A stretch of DNA of 60,542 bases from positions 1 through 60,542 of the IMG/VR virus record IMGVR_UViG_3300050821_002162. One strand, written 5' to 3'. The notes below the pieces were generated by a model. That model was not told the DNA's origin. It ran no database searches and saw only the letters and a program-made list of their open reading frames with translations. Positions within the stretch are counted from its first letter, which is position 1. Every line of letters starts with the position of its first letter. This document shows, piece by piece, positions 6,111 through 14,361 of this stretch. A program made the position numbers and the translations under genes. The stretch is from a virus.

Positions 6111-6340
6111 CAAAGAATGCCAAGAGGCATAAGTTCTCTTGCGTGCCGACACTAAACTTTGTGGTGAGCGACGAGTTGTTGAAGGCGATCAGGATCAGGT
6201 GTGCGGAGGAGAATGTTCCGCAGAAGGATTGGGTGCCGAGGGTGCTGGCCGAGGTGCTATCTTCCCCAGGATCGACCAGTGCGGCAGCGAAGGGGGATGC
6301 GGCTGGCGTCCCCCTTCCCGAGAAAGCAGGCAGGGAGTGA
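6107..6340 (+). CDS. small ribbon-helix-helix-like protein
   Basis: The frame TTG 6107 overlaps the preceding stop (TTGA); GTG 6143 is an alternative start. The middle (VPTLNFVVSDELLKAIRIRC then AEENVPQKDWVPRVLAEVL) has the strand-helix-helix form of ribbon-helix-helix DNA-binding proteins. The C-terminal ~25 residues are Ala/Gly-rich. It ends in a GTGA overlap with the next gene. It could be a local repressor, a guess based on fold and position. Confidence 0.55.
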   Translation: MTKNAKRHKFSCVPTLNFVVSDELLKAIRIRCAEENVPQKDWVPRVLAEVLSSPGSTSAAAKGDAAGVPLPEKAGRE

Positions 6341-6819
6341 GCGACATTGACGAGAAACTTGAACGGCTACTCCTGAACGACTACTGCCTTCAGGCGCAGT
6401 TGGACGTAATCATAAAAAACGAAGACTTGCTTCTCAGGAACGATAGGCTAATACTCAGACTGTTGCAGCGCTTGCCGACAGGCATGGCGATTGACATCAT
6501 AGGAGACCACATGAGCACAGTAGCGGGCACGACCAGCAACTTCCAGCAGCTTTACACTCCCTCGGGGTCGGTTGCCCCGGCAGGAACAACCCAAAAATGG
6601 TCGGTGGACGTAACCGACATTACGCTTACGCCGAGCGCCGATGGGACGACGTGCCAAGCGGCAGTTCCGGCAACCGAGACGGCAACGTCTTACAACCTGA
6701 CTTGCACGTCGAGCTACACTCCGCCCGGAGCAACCGGACCGATTACTGACACGATTAACGTTCCGATTACCCCGGCTGTGCCGACGCCGACCGGCATGAC
6801 CATCAACCAACTGTCATAG
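6337..6819 (+). CDS. coiled-coil plus Ig-like protein with internal start
   Basis: GTG 6337 overlaps the stop of the ribbon-helix-helix gene and gives 160 residues. Residues 1-55 are a leucine-rich helix (LERLLLNDYCLQAQLDVI, LLLRNDRLILRLLQRLP). From residue 59 on the protein is a Thr/Ser-rich beta domain (VDVTDITLTPSADGTTCQAA). An internal ATG at 6511 has a perfect AGGAG with 5-nt spacing, so the beta domain may also be made alone. A terminator follows directly. Possibly a surface or decoration Ig-like protein; unproven. Confidence 0.6.
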   Translation: MSDIDEKLERLLLNDYCLQAQLDVIIKNEDLLLRNDRLILRLLQRLPTGMAIDIIGDHMSTVAGTTSNFQQLYTPSGSVAPAGTTQKWSVDVTDITLTPSADGTTCQAAVPATETATSYNLTCTSSYTPPGATGPITDTINVPITPAVPTPTGMTINQLS

Positions 6820-6828
6820 CAACCTGGA

Positions 6829-6862
6829 CGGGCGAGAACTACGTGCGTCTCGCCCGATTTTT
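6829..6862 (+). terminator. rho-independent terminator
   Basis: CGGGCGAGA (6829-6837) pairs perfectly with TCTCGCCCG (6848-6856); loop 10 nt; then ATTTTT. It lies 10 nt after the stop of the 6337 gene. Confidence 0.85.
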
Positions 6863-6865
6863 CAA

Positions 6866-6879
6866 GTCTGAAATTAGAC
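6866..6879. repeat. dispersed 14-bp motif GTCTGAAATTAGAC, copy 2
   Basis: Exact copy in the only intergenic location, between the terminator and the Shine-Dalgarno AAGGAG of the 6892 gene. This is a position suited to an operator or mRNA leader element. Confidence 0.7.
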
Positions 6880-6891
6880 AAGGAGCGTCAC

Positions 6892-7176
6892 ATGTCATGG
6901 AGCGTATCGGCAATCGGTAAACCAGCAGCGGTTAAGATTGCTCTCGCGAAGCAGTTTGAGAGCGCGAAAAACAGTACCAAGAACATGCCGCACGAAAATG
7001 AGTCGGTTGGCGCGATTGAAACGATTGTGAACGGAGAACTAGACTTCCTCGCTGCCCGAACAAATCCTCTTGCAGTGCAGGTTACTGGAAGTGGTTCTGC
7101 TTACTATTCATCAGACGGTACTGGCAGCACTCAATTGCAATTTGAAGTGAAGCCGATACACGGATTTGTTGAGTAA
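6892..7176 (+). CDS. conserved small phage protein (94 aa)
   Basis: ATG 6892 behind AAGGAG. The form is strand-helix-...-strand: it starts with SWSVSAIGKPAAVKIALAKQ, has a central helix (ESVGAIETIVNGELD), and ends in beta strands (LAVQVTGSGSAYYSSDG, LQFEVKPIHGF). Small proteins of this pattern recur next to terminase genes in tailed phages without a known role. Confidence 0.65.
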   Translation: MSWSVSAIGKPAAVKIALAKQFESAKNSTKNMPHENESVGAIETIVNGELDFLAARTNPLAVQVTGSGSAYYSSDGTGSTQLQFEVKPIHGFVE

Positions 7177-7184
7177 CAAGATGT

Positions 7185-7394
7185 ATGCCGAAATCAACGC
7201 GCATGATCTCCGCCGCTGCCCGCTTCCGCCGCTTCAGGAAGTCGAAAAAGATGACGCAGAGGATGCTTGGGATGTTGCTCGGGATCACTCGGCGCTCGGT
7301 CATCAGCATCGAGCAGGGGAAACACGAACCGTCGCTGCGACACCTGAGCGAATTCGACGCACTTGTTGAAAGGCACAAGCAAAATGAAATTTAG
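7185..7394 (+). CDS. XRE-family helix-turn-helix regulator (69 aa)
   Basis: A 69-residue basic protein containing a Cro/C1-type HTH: KKMTQRMLGMLLGITRRSVI (about residues 21-40), then SIEQGKHEPS, the typical end of the recognition helix and turn. The first 20 residues are very basic. It is likely a local transcription regulator. It overlaps the next gene by 11 nt. Confidence 0.8.
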   Translation: MPKSTRMISAAARFRRFRKSKKMTQRMLGMLLGITRRSVISIEQGKHEPSLRHLSEFDALVERHKQNEI

Positions 7395-7743
7395 TCGCCT
7401 TGACGCATTCATAGTGGCTGCGGTTGTCATTCTGTTTTTGTTGGTGCGGTCCTATGGACAGACAATTTCTCGCGTGACTGGACCAGATCACAAACCCGCG
7501 CCGTATGCTTGTGTGGCCGGTCCAGACGAAAAGTGTGCGAGTGATCTGTGGTTTTCCGACTACACGAAACTCATGGCCCTCGTTAAGAAGTACACGCCAC
7601 CACAAGAAATCCAGGACGAAATGGCGGGCATGAGACTGCGGCTTAGCCAGCAGATACCCGCAGGCTATGGATGGGATGACGGGAAAAAGAGATTCGTCAA
7701 GTTGCCTGCCCCGCCGCCGACTCCTACCCCGGAGAAAAAATAA
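7384..7743 (+). CDS. membrane-anchored small protein with Pro-rich tail
   Basis: ATG 7384 is preferred over the upstream TTG because the sequence MKFSRLDAF begins a clean N-terminal membrane segment (AFIVAAVVILFLLVRSYG). The ~80-residue remainder is soluble, contains two cysteines (YACVAG...EKCASD) and ends APPPTPTPEKK. It is probably an inner-membrane protein with a periplasmic domain. Function unknown. Its stop overlaps the next start (TAATGG). Confidence 0.6.
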   Translation: MKFSRLDAFIVAAVVILFLLVRSYGQTISRVTGPDHKPAPYACVAGPDEKCASDLWFSDYTKLMALVKKYTPPQEIQDEMAGMRLRLSQQIPAGYGWDDGKKRFVKLPAPPPTPTPEKK

Positions 7744-8138
7744 TGGAGTCAGAGAAATCAGTTCCGCTTCCTCTTACTGGGGAAGAGATACAAGAAGCCG
7801 TCGTTTTCAAATTGCGCGAGTGTATGCAAAAAACCTGTCACTTGCACCCTGGAAACGCCTACACTTCGGCCAAGATCGAAGTCTCGGTCAAGATGACGCT
7901 GTTCGACTACGGTCGCGAAGTCCGAAACAACGAACTTGCGACGGTCGAAATCGACTCAGGACTGCCACAAGAGGGCGAGCCTGAGACCGTGGAAGGCGAG
8001 ATAAAGCTTGATCCGATGCCGCCTAACGTTCTGCGGCAGGAAACCGACCAAGCCGTCCCTGTGGCGACCGTTGTTGACGGGAAAAAGAAAATCAGGTATC
8101 TGAAATACGCTCCTAGAAAGAAGTCAGACCAGCCGTGA
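7743..8138 (+). CDS. hypothetical protein (131 aa)
   Basis: ATG 7743 overlaps the previous stop. The first half is a helix plus strands (LTGEEIQEAVVFKLRECMQ, SAKIEVSVKMTLFDYGREV); the second half is acidic, then ends very basic (GKKKIRYLKYAPRKKSDQP). It is not recognised, but its place just upstream of the terminase genes suggests a packaging or early function. Confidence 0.6.
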   Translation: MESEKSVPLPLTGEEIQEAVVFKLRECMQKTCHLHPGNAYTSAKIEVSVKMTLFDYGREVRNNELATVEIDSGLPQEGEPETVEGEIKLDPMPPNVLRQETDQAVPVATVVDGKKKIRYLKYAPRKKSDQP

Positions 8139-8482
8139 GCCTTGAAGACGAATTCACCCGCGACACCCGCGCAATGGAGCGCATCGCCGACGCTTTGGAG
8201 GCTTGGGTAAAGATTCAACAGGACAGGTACGAGAAAGAATTCCCTACTCCTAAGAGGAAGCGCGATGCAGAACTCATCCGATCAGACGACAGTACAGCCA
8301 AACGAGCCGAGCAGTTTAGTGATAAACCAAGCGCCGGATGGCTTGAAGAAAGTCCGAAAGAAGCGGAGCCGTCCCGGTTCGCCAAACGGTTCGACGAAGC
8401 TAGCAACAAAGCACCTGCCGCGAAAAGAAGCGGCACTACTGAGGTTCCTGAAGGGGACGGGGATAAATCCAAGCCAAGTTGA
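8135..8482 (+). CDS. hypothetical helical protein, long overlap with the next gene
   Basis: GTG 8135 forms a GTGA overlap with the preceding stop. Residues 1-45 look genuine (RDTRAMERIADALEAWVKI then a basic stretch FPTPKRKRD). The last ~70 residues are charged and low in complexity and share 218 nt with the 8265 gene in another frame. Either the protein is real with a disordered tail or only its first part matters. Not recognised. Confidence 0.45.
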   Translation: MSLEDEFTRDTRAMERIADALEAWVKIQQDRYEKEFPTPKRKRDAELIRSDDSTAKRAEQFSDKPSAGWLEESPKEAEPSRFAKRFDEASNKAPAAKRSGTTEVPEGDGDKSKPS

Positions 8483-9002
8483 AAACGCGCCAAACATTAC
8501 GTCGTTTTTCCCGAACCGAAAGTCGGTGATTGAAGCGATTCGGTTCTCGCAAGAGCCTGCGGTAAGCGCTTTTCTGAAAGTCTACGATGACACTCCCGCG
8601 TGCGACCGCAAGCAGATTTCGTTTGAGGCTGTCGCGCTCAAGGCGCAAGTGAACTTTACGGAATTGTTAGGGGCGATGATGTTTTCGTTTCGTTCTGTAC
8701 AGGCGCAGAAGAGCGCGGCGATTGCAATGGAAGCTCACCCTGGAATCGTTGCCGCGAGCACGAAGTTTGCCAGGAAACCGAAAGGCATTCAGGACCGCAA
8801 GATGATTCACGAAGCAGTGGGATTTTTGCCGACTGCTAAAGGCCAAAGCATCAACCTGAATTTTGGGGACCAGAATCCGAAAGAGTCGGACGACGACGCA
8901 GCAGCGGTCGAACCGCAAATTGACAAACTGTTTCCGAGAATTACCGAGCGGCAGGAGAACTGGCAGGCCGATAGGTCAAGAATGCTTGAAGGTGGAAACT
9001 GA
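8265..9002 (+). CDS. putative terminase small subunit
   Basis: A 245-residue protein with ATG 8265 behind AGAGGA. The N-terminal ~50 residues are basic (KKVRKKRSRPGSPNG); the middle is helical (ISFEAVALKAQVNFTELLG, SAAIAMEAHPGIVAASTKFA) and could be DNA-binding; the C-terminus is acidic. It sits immediately upstream of, and overlapping, the terminase large subunit, so the call rests on position. No diagnostic motif is visible. Confidence 0.55.
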   Translation: MQNSSDQTTVQPNEPSSLVINQAPDGLKKVRKKRSRPGSPNGSTKLATKHLPRKEAALLRFLKGTGINPSQVENAPNITSFFPNRKSVIEAIRFSQEPAVSAFLKVYDDTPACDRKQISFEAVALKAQVNFTELLGAMMFSFRSVQAQKSAAIAMEAHPGIVAASTKFARKPKGIQDRKMIHEAVGFLPTAKGQSINLNFGDQNPKESDDDAAAVEPQIDKLFPRITERQENWQADRSRMLEGGN

Positions 9003-11151
9003 TTTGTACAGTCCTCTCGTCATTGAACGAACTATTGACGGCTTCGAGGCCCGCGAAGGCTGGCGACCCACATACCGTTCGATCAGTGAAGTTGACGAGT
9101 GGAATGCCTACATCGAGTCTCTTACTAATGTCGAGCAAAACCAAGCTGGTAAGTCTTACTACCTAAAAGATGGATTGCGACTCACACAACGCCGCCAGAA
9201 GGAAATCGAGCGCTGGATTATCAGTGAGCAGTTTTTGTGTTTTGCTGACTCTGCTTACTGGGAGAGTCGGTATGCTTGGATCTGCAACGAACAGAACGAA
9301 ATCTTCCGCTACAAACCGCGCAAGTCGCAGGAGATTTTTCACAAGATTCTTGAGCCATTCGACGAGAACCAGTACGCGATAGAAATCTTCAGCATTAAAG
9401 CTCGCCAAGTTGGAATCACTACGGCAGTGGCGATGAAGTTCAAGCACCGTCTTAATTTTATTCCGCATACGCAGGCTGTCATGGCGTCCGTGAAAACGAC
9501 AAATTCTGAACTGATTGGCCGGATGCTAGAAATTTGCGAAGACCGGCAACCGTTCTGGCTGGGACCGTCAAAGATTTCTATTCGTGCATCTACGCCAAAG
9601 TGGTCAAACGGTTCGATTCTCTCGATCCAGAGCGGATCGCAGGCTATGGGAATAGCGCAAGGGTGGACGCCGACCTGTATACACGTTTCAGAGATTGCCG
9701 ACATTCCAAGGCCCAAGAAAGTATTGGAAGAAGGTTTGTTCCCAGCAGTCCACTCTTCCCGTAAGACCTTTTTTGTGCTTGAAGGAACCGGAGGAGACTC
9801 GACAAGCTGGCAAGCAGATAAGTGGCGTTACTACAAGGCAGAGCGAGAGCACGGTGGACGGTTTCTGTGCATGTTTATAACGTGGCCTTGCGCGACTGAC
9901 CTTTATCCGCAACCTGACTGGTTGCGACAACACCCCATCCCTGAAGCCTGGAGGCCGCTGGACGAGACGAAACGGATGCAGAGGAAGGCTGAGCTATACA
10001 TTCGATCAACCGACTACCTAGCGAGGATAATGGGCGCAAACTGGTCAATGCCTCCTGAACAGGCATGGTTTTGGGAGACAAAGTACCGGGAAGCGGTCCA
10101 GAGCCATACGGTCAAAGTCTTTCTATCACAGTATCCCGTAACCGACGACGAGGCGTTGCAGTCAAAAGATGACCTCGTGTTCTCGGATGACGTTATTGCA
10201 GACGTAGGCGACCGGCGCGAGCGAGAGTACGAAGCGTATGCCATTTGTGGGAAGTCAGTCTTGATCGGCCAAAACGACGAACCTTACGAACCTGACGCAT
10301 CAGAGATTGACGATACTAAGCCGAGAATCCCGGTTGCGTGGAAGTCAAAAAGCGGGCAGATGAATTTCTGGGAGATGATTCCTCTCAGGGAATTTAAAGA
10401 CACAGACGACGGGCAGTGTTTTAACAAAGTCCTGATCTTCAAGCACCCGGAAGAGGGCTGCAATTATTCTATCGGCATCGACACAGCAGACGGCCTTGGA
10501 TACCCGGACGAAGACAGGTCAGTTTGTACGGTCGTCGAGAGCCACACCGGAATGCAGCGCGACGAAGAAGCGGCAACGTTCGTATCAAACATGGTCAACC
10601 CGCCGCAAATGGTCTCGATTGCTGCGTGCCTCGCGGCTTACTACGGCCAGTGGTGGGACCAGCGAGCGCATACGCGAGACCCGCGAGGCGCGAAATTTAT
10701 CATCGAGCAGCGTGCGCGGTACGGCGACGATTGCCAGTTCCAGTTAAAGCTCATGGGATTTTTCTGGCACCATCGGTTCCATACTTACGACGACAAAGTT
10801 GTTCGTTCGGACAATGCCAAAAAAATCGGCTGGTTCTCGAATGCGTGGAGCGTGCCAATGTTGCTGAATCGCTTTACCGACGCGCTCCAAGGCGGCTGGT
10901 TAAAGATCAGCCATCCCATGACTCTGCGGCAGTTGAAAACTTGGGTACGAAAAACAGGCGCGACCGGAAAGACCAAGCTCGATCACGAAAGCGGCAAGCA
11001 CGACGACAACCTGCGAGCGATTGCGATGGCCTACTTTACGTCGCACGCGGAAGACGTGTTAGTCAATCGGCAACAAGCCAAGTACGGCAACCCGCACGAG
11101 AAGCAACCGGCAGTAAACGAAGACTGGCTGGAGAACACGATCACGGTGTAG
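8992..11151 (+). CDS. terL: terminase large subunit
   Basis: A ~719-residue packaging motor. The ATPase part has a deviant Walker A (KARQVGITT, 136-144) and a Walker B-like HVSEIAD (231-237). The nuclease part has SIGIDTADG (Asp497, Asp500) and a late KHDDN (Asp671/672), the RNase H-like metal site. The Walker A Lys/Arg arrangement (xARQxGxT) is common in phage terminases. GTG 8992 is chosen because the open frame upstream overlaps the small-subunit gene heavily; TTG 9004 is possible. It translocates DNA into the prohead and cuts it. Confidence 0.9.
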   Translation: METDLYSPLVIERTIDGFEAREGWRPTYRSISEVDEWNAYIESLTNVEQNQAGKSYYLKDGLRLTQRRQKEIERWIISEQFLCFADSAYWESRYAWICNEQNEIFRYKPRKSQEIFHKILEPFDENQYAIEIFSIKARQVGITTAVAMKFKHRLNFIPHTQAVMASVKTTNSELIGRMLEICEDRQPFWLGPSKISIRASTPKWSNGSILSIQSGSQAMGIAQGWTPTCIHVSEIADIPRPKKVLEEGLFPAVHSSRKTFFVLEGTGGDSTSWQADKWRYYKAEREHGGRFLCMFITWPCATDLYPQPDWLRQHPIPEAWRPLDETKRMQRKAELYIRSTDYLARIMGANWSMPPEQAWFWETKYREAVQSHTVKVFLSQYPVTDDEALQSKDDLVFSDDVIADVGDRREREYEAYAICGKSVLIGQNDEPYEPDASEIDDTKPRIPVAWKSKSGQMNFWEMIPLREFKDTDDGQCFNKVLIFKHPEEGCNYSIGIDTADGLGYPDEDRSVCTVVESHTGMQRDEEAATFVSNMVNPPQMVSIAACLAAYYGQWWDQRAHTRDPRGAKFIIEQRARYGDDCQFQLKLMGFFWHHRFHTYDDKVVRSDNAKKIGWFSNAWSVPMLLNRFTDALQGGWLKISHPMTLRQLKTWVRKTGATGKTKLDHESGKHDDNLRAIAMAYFTSHAEDVLVNRQQAKYGNPHEKQPAVNEDWLENTITV

Positions 11152-11160
11152 GAGAAAACA

Positions 11161-11382
11161 ATGGTTGACCCACTGTTTCAGTTCCATCGTCTTAACGAAG
11201 ATGGAATTAAGAAAGCCGAGGAAATCGCCGCGACTTTCAATGAGTGTCTCAGGGTACTGAAGACGATGTGTCCTGATGGCCGAGAATTTTCTATCGTCAA
11301 GACGAAACTGGAAGAGGCTTCTTTCTTTGCTAAGAAGTCGATGGCGAACGTGGCAGCAAACCAAGTGGACGGATATGCTTAA
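11161..11382 (+). CDS. Acb2/Tad1-hairpin-like protein (candidate cyclic-nucleotide sponge)
   Basis: A 73-residue, two-helix protein behind GGAG. The pattern FHRLNEDGIKKAEEIAATF, then a gap and GREFSIVKTKLEEASFFAKK closely resembles the small Acb2 (anti-CBASS 2)/DUF7681 hairpin family, in which a 'R..(S/A)...TKLEEA.(F/M)WA' helix is conserved. Known Acb2 proteins form hexamers that sequester cyclic di- and trinucleotides and so blunt CBASS and some Thoeris defences. Family membership here is judged by eye; anti-defence activity is inference. Confidence 0.65.
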   Translation: MVDPLFQFHRLNEDGIKKAEEIAATFNECLRVLKTMCPDGREFSIVKTKLEEASFFAKKSMANVAANQVDGYA

Positions 11383-11542
11383 CCACTGCGACAAATGCGG
11401 CAGACGATACAACGATGAATACTGCTCGACTCTGTGTCCACATCGCGGAATAGGGTACTGTGCTGTGTGCGATTGCGTGATATGCGTATGCGAAAAGGAA
11501 TCGTGTCCTGACTGGGAGCGCAGCGCGAAAGGCAGGTTGTAA
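11375..11542 (+). CDS. cysteine-rich zinc-binding miniprotein (55 aa)
   Basis: ATG 11375 overlaps the end of the Acb2-like gene by 8 nt. Nine or more cysteines in 55 residues (CDKCGRRYNDEYCSTLC, YCAVCDCVICVC) indicate two or more zinc sites. The longer in-frame start upstream would overlap the Acb2-like coding sequence and lacks cysteine-rich character. Function unknown. Confidence 0.65.
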   Translation: MLNHCDKCGRRYNDEYCSTLCPHRGIGYCAVCDCVICVCEKESCPDWERSAKGRL

Positions 11543-11547
11543 ATCTA

Positions 11548-12039
11548 GTGAGCGACTTGATTCTTCCCCCCGGCTATCGAACGCCGGTACAAATCCAGCA
11601 GAAGCAGAGAGTGTGCGTGTTGACCCACATCGACACTGGGCGAATTCTCTGCTTCTGCCTGGACGATGCTTTTGCTTCGAAGTTTGAGCACACTGGCTAT
11701 CTCAAGCACGAAATACATCATGCGTCCGAATACGATCTCTGGGCAAAGCGTCTTCGCGATCAGACTACTCGCGACAATGAAGCGGAAGACCATGCCTATC
11801 TCGAACGAGAAGATGCAGTACGCAAACGTCTGCGCCAGCAGTTGCAGGACGTTCTAATCTCCTCGCACTCGGCCAACGCCGACAAGATTGCTGCTAAAGG
11901 TGCTCTCCAGTGCCTCGAAACAATGGAAACTCGGAAGAAGCGCTACCGCTCCGAGAGCTTTATGGTTCAAGAGGGCTACGAGGCTACCGCTAATCCTGGC
12001 GATGACTTGGTGAATAAGATCATGGTTCCTAAGAAATGA
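11548..12039 (+). CDS. hypothetical protein (163 aa)
   Basis: GTG 11548. The N-terminal ~55 residues are beta-rich (RVCVLTHIDTGRILCFCLDD); the rest is a long charged helix (DNEAEDHAYLEREDAVRKR and following). Not recognised. It overlaps the glycosyltransferase start by 4 nt (ATGA), tying it to that cassette. Confidence 0.6.
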   Translation: MSDLILPPGYRTPVQIQQKQRVCVLTHIDTGRILCFCLDDAFASKFEHTGYLKHEIHHASEYDLWAKRLRDQTTRDNEAEDHAYLEREDAVRKRLRQQLQDVLISSHSANADKIAAKGALQCLETMETRKKRYRSESFMVQEGYEATANPGDDLVNKIMVPKK

Positions 12040-13223
12040 AACCAACGCCAATTTTGATCTGGTCAGATACTCCGTCTGCTCCAACCGGGCTTGCACGTAT
12101 TTGTCGCGACCTCGCAACGCGCATCGCCAAGTGTCTTCCTGATGCGTTTCGTGTCGCAACGGTAGGGTATGGAGCGCCGGGGTCTGCTAAGTTGCCATTC
12201 CCGCAATATCACTGGCATTTCAGGAACGACTGGTACATGCCAGAACTGCCGGACATTTGGGAAGACTTTTCGCAAGGCGAGAGCGGGATTCTTTTTACCA
12301 TTCAAGATCCGGCTCGCGTCCTGTGGCTTTCTAGGCCAGAGACATGCACGGATACACGTCTTCAAAATTGGCTGAAGAAGCGGCCATTCAGTTTGCATGG
12401 TTACTTTCCAATTGATGCTACCGGACCAAACGACAGGCTGTCGGTCATGTTGAAAGAGTGCTTTATTGGCTACGACCGCATTCTGTGTTACTCGGAGTGG
12501 GCGCGAAAGATTGTTGCTAATACGATTGGCGAGAAAGAGTCCACGAAGCGCGACCTCGATCAGTTACCGCACGGCATCGACACTAGCGTATTTTATCCTC
12601 GTCCACGCGCAAGGCAACGGCAAATGTTCGGGCAGATGTCGGTTGGGAGAGAAGTGGCTATTTCCGACGACGAACTATTGGTCGGAATCGTTGCGACAAA
12701 TCAGGCGAGAAAAGATTACGGCCTCGGCATTGCAACGTGTGCGGAACTGGCTAAGACACGCAAAGTTAGACTCTGGGTTCACACCGACGTGATGGATCGT
12801 CACTGGTCCATCCCGTACTTACTGGCAGACTTCGGACTTACTGGAGGAAATCTTATTTCTCTGGGACAGTTTAGCGACGATACGATGGCTAAGTTGTACT
12901 CGGCGTGCGACGTTACGCTGGCGATTGGACTGGGAGAGGGTTACGGATACCCAATCTTTGAGAGCCTCGCGTGCGGCTGTCCGGTGATCCACGGACACTA
13001 CGGCGGTGCATCTGAACATCTCCCCAGTGAAATGCTTGCCGAACCACAGGGAAGTCGCATTGAAGGGATCTACAGTTGTGTCCGTCCTGTATTCAGTCCG
13101 CAATACTGGTCCGAAAAAGTTCTGGCGCTTGAACCAAAACTTCGTCACGTTGTTCCGCCGCACCTGGACTGGGGTAATCTCTGGCCGCGATGGGAGTCAT
13201 GGTTTAGAAAGGGAGTCGCGTGA
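12036..13223 (+). CDS. GT-B glycosyltransferase (GT4-like)
   Basis: A 395-residue protein with the two-domain GT-B layout. The N-terminal Rossmann strand is MKPTPILIWSDTPSAPTGLA; the interdomain motif LPHGIDTSVFYP marks the start of the donor-binding domain. The donor site is GEGYGYPIFESLACGCPVI, the E-x7-E motif of GT4 retaining transferases. It would transfer a sugar from an activated nucleotide donor. It is the first of five sugar/methyl-transfer genes placed between terminase and portal. Confidence 0.85.
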   Translation: MKPTPILIWSDTPSAPTGLARICRDLATRIAKCLPDAFRVATVGYGAPGSAKLPFPQYHWHFRNDWYMPELPDIWEDFSQGESGILFTIQDPARVLWLSRPETCTDTRLQNWLKKRPFSLHGYFPIDATGPNDRLSVMLKECFIGYDRILCYSEWARKIVANTIGEKESTKRDLDQLPHGIDTSVFYPRPRARQRQMFGQMSVGREVAISDDELLVGIVATNQARKDYGLGIATCAELAKTRKVRLWVHTDVMDRHWSIPYLLADFGLTGGNLISLGQFSDDTMAKLYSACDVTLAIGLGEGYGYPIFESLACGCPVIHGHYGGASEHLPSEMLAEPQGSRIEGIYSCVRPVFSPQYWSEKVLALEPKLRHVVPPHLDWGNLWPRWESWFRKGVA

Positions 13224-13663
13224 AACTCAACCTCGGCTGCTCGTCCGCGCATCACGAAGGCTACACGAACGTTGACCTCGTTCCTCCTGCCGACGAGATT
13301 GTCGATCTCAGTTTGCGTTGGCCGTGGAAAGATAACAGTGTTGTTGCGATTCTTGGTATCGACATTGTTGAGCATCTTCCAGACAAGATGCACACGATGA
13401 ATGAAATGTGGCGCGTGCTCATGCCGGGAGCGATTGCGGAGTTGGAAGTGCCGACTACTAACGGCGAGTGCGCCTTCGCAGACCCGACTCACGTCAGTTT
13501 TTGGAACAGACGCAGCTTCTTCTACTACGAAGACGGCCACCCATACCGCAAGCAATACGCGAACGCCTACGGAATCATAGCCTGCTTCAAAGTCGTAGAA
13601 GAATACACGCGCACGATGCGAGACGGACCAAAGTTGCTTATCAAACTGGAGGCTGTAAAGTGA
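13220..13663 (+). CDS. SAM-dependent methyltransferase, class I
   Basis: A 147-residue protein beginning MKLNLGCSSAHHEGYTNVD, the SAM-binding motif I, with GIDIVEHLPDK...MNEMWRVLMPGA corresponding to the later strand and 'R.LKPGG' motif of type-11 methyltransferases. It is shorter than free-standing enzymes, so it is a minimal domain. GTG 13220 overlaps the previous stop. Likely a sugar or lipid-sugar methylase given its glycosyltransferase neighbours (inference). Confidence 0.8.
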   Translation: MKLNLGCSSAHHEGYTNVDLVPPADEIVDLSLRWPWKDNSVVAILGIDIVEHLPDKMHTMNEMWRVLMPGAIAELEVPTTNGECAFADPTHVSFWNRRSFFYYEDGHPYRKQYANAYGIIACFKVVEEYTRTMRDGPKLLIKLEAVK

Positions 13664-14361
13664 CTTTGACGATGGACTTGGCTATCGCCACACACCGTTG
13701 GCAAGGCTGGCAAGACTGCGTGGCTAGTTGGAACGATCACGCGACCGGGAAGCACCTTAACTTTATCGTTGAACATCTACCTGTTCTCGAAGCGTACCAG
13801 ATTGTCTACGAGCAGACTGGCAGCGACATTATTGCTCACGTCCACGACGATGTGATGATTTACGAATATGGTTGGGATGAACGAGTCTTGCGGCAGTTCG
13901 ATGACCCGAAAGTTGGACTCGTCGGATTCGCTGGTGCTCTTGGTCACGGCAGGCCGGATATGTACGATCCGCCTTACGAGATCGCCAAGATGGTCCGGTT
14001 GCACTTTATGTCAAACATGCGAACAGCGGAGCAGCACGGCCACAGATTTACCGGAGAGTCGGACGTTGCAGTTCTCGACGGGTTGGCTCTGTTTGTGCGC
14101 CGGGAAATCTTAGATTTGTGGGACGGGTGGCCGCTGGATGAGCCGTATGGTTTCTGGATGTACAGCGAGGCTCTGTGCTGCGAGACTCGACGCCAAGGGT
14201 ACAGGATACGAGTCGTCGGCGTGGACTGTGACCATCTTGGAGGGAAGACTTCTTCCGTTGCCAACGTCCAGGATTCCTACGAAGACGCGCACCGTTGGTT
14301 CTGGGAACAGAATCGGGACGTGATGCCTTTTGATGTTACAACCGGAGTGGTGGTGGACTAA
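13660..14361 (+). CDS. glycosyltransferase (GT-A-like)
   Basis: GTG 13660 overlaps the methyltransferase stop (GTGA); ATG 13672 is an alternative. The 233-residue protein has a metal-binding acidic motif HVHDDVMIYEYGWDE, then GLVGFAGALGHGRPDMY and a late aromatic cluster (DAHRWFWEQNRDV). This layout fits phage and bacterial GT-A enzymes that use a D-x-D/DD site. Acceptor unknown. Confidence 0.7.
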   Translation: MTLTMDLAIATHRWQGWQDCVASWNDHATGKHLNFIVEHLPVLEAYQIVYEQTGSDIIAHVHDDVMIYEYGWDERVLRQFDDPKVGLVGFAGALGHGRPDMYDPPYEIAKMVRLHFMSNMRTAEQHGHRFTGESDVAVLDGLALFVRREILDLWDGWPLDEPYGFWMYSEALCCETRRQGYRIRVVGVDCDHLGGKTSSVANVQDSYEDAHRWFWEQNRDVMPFDVTTGVVVD

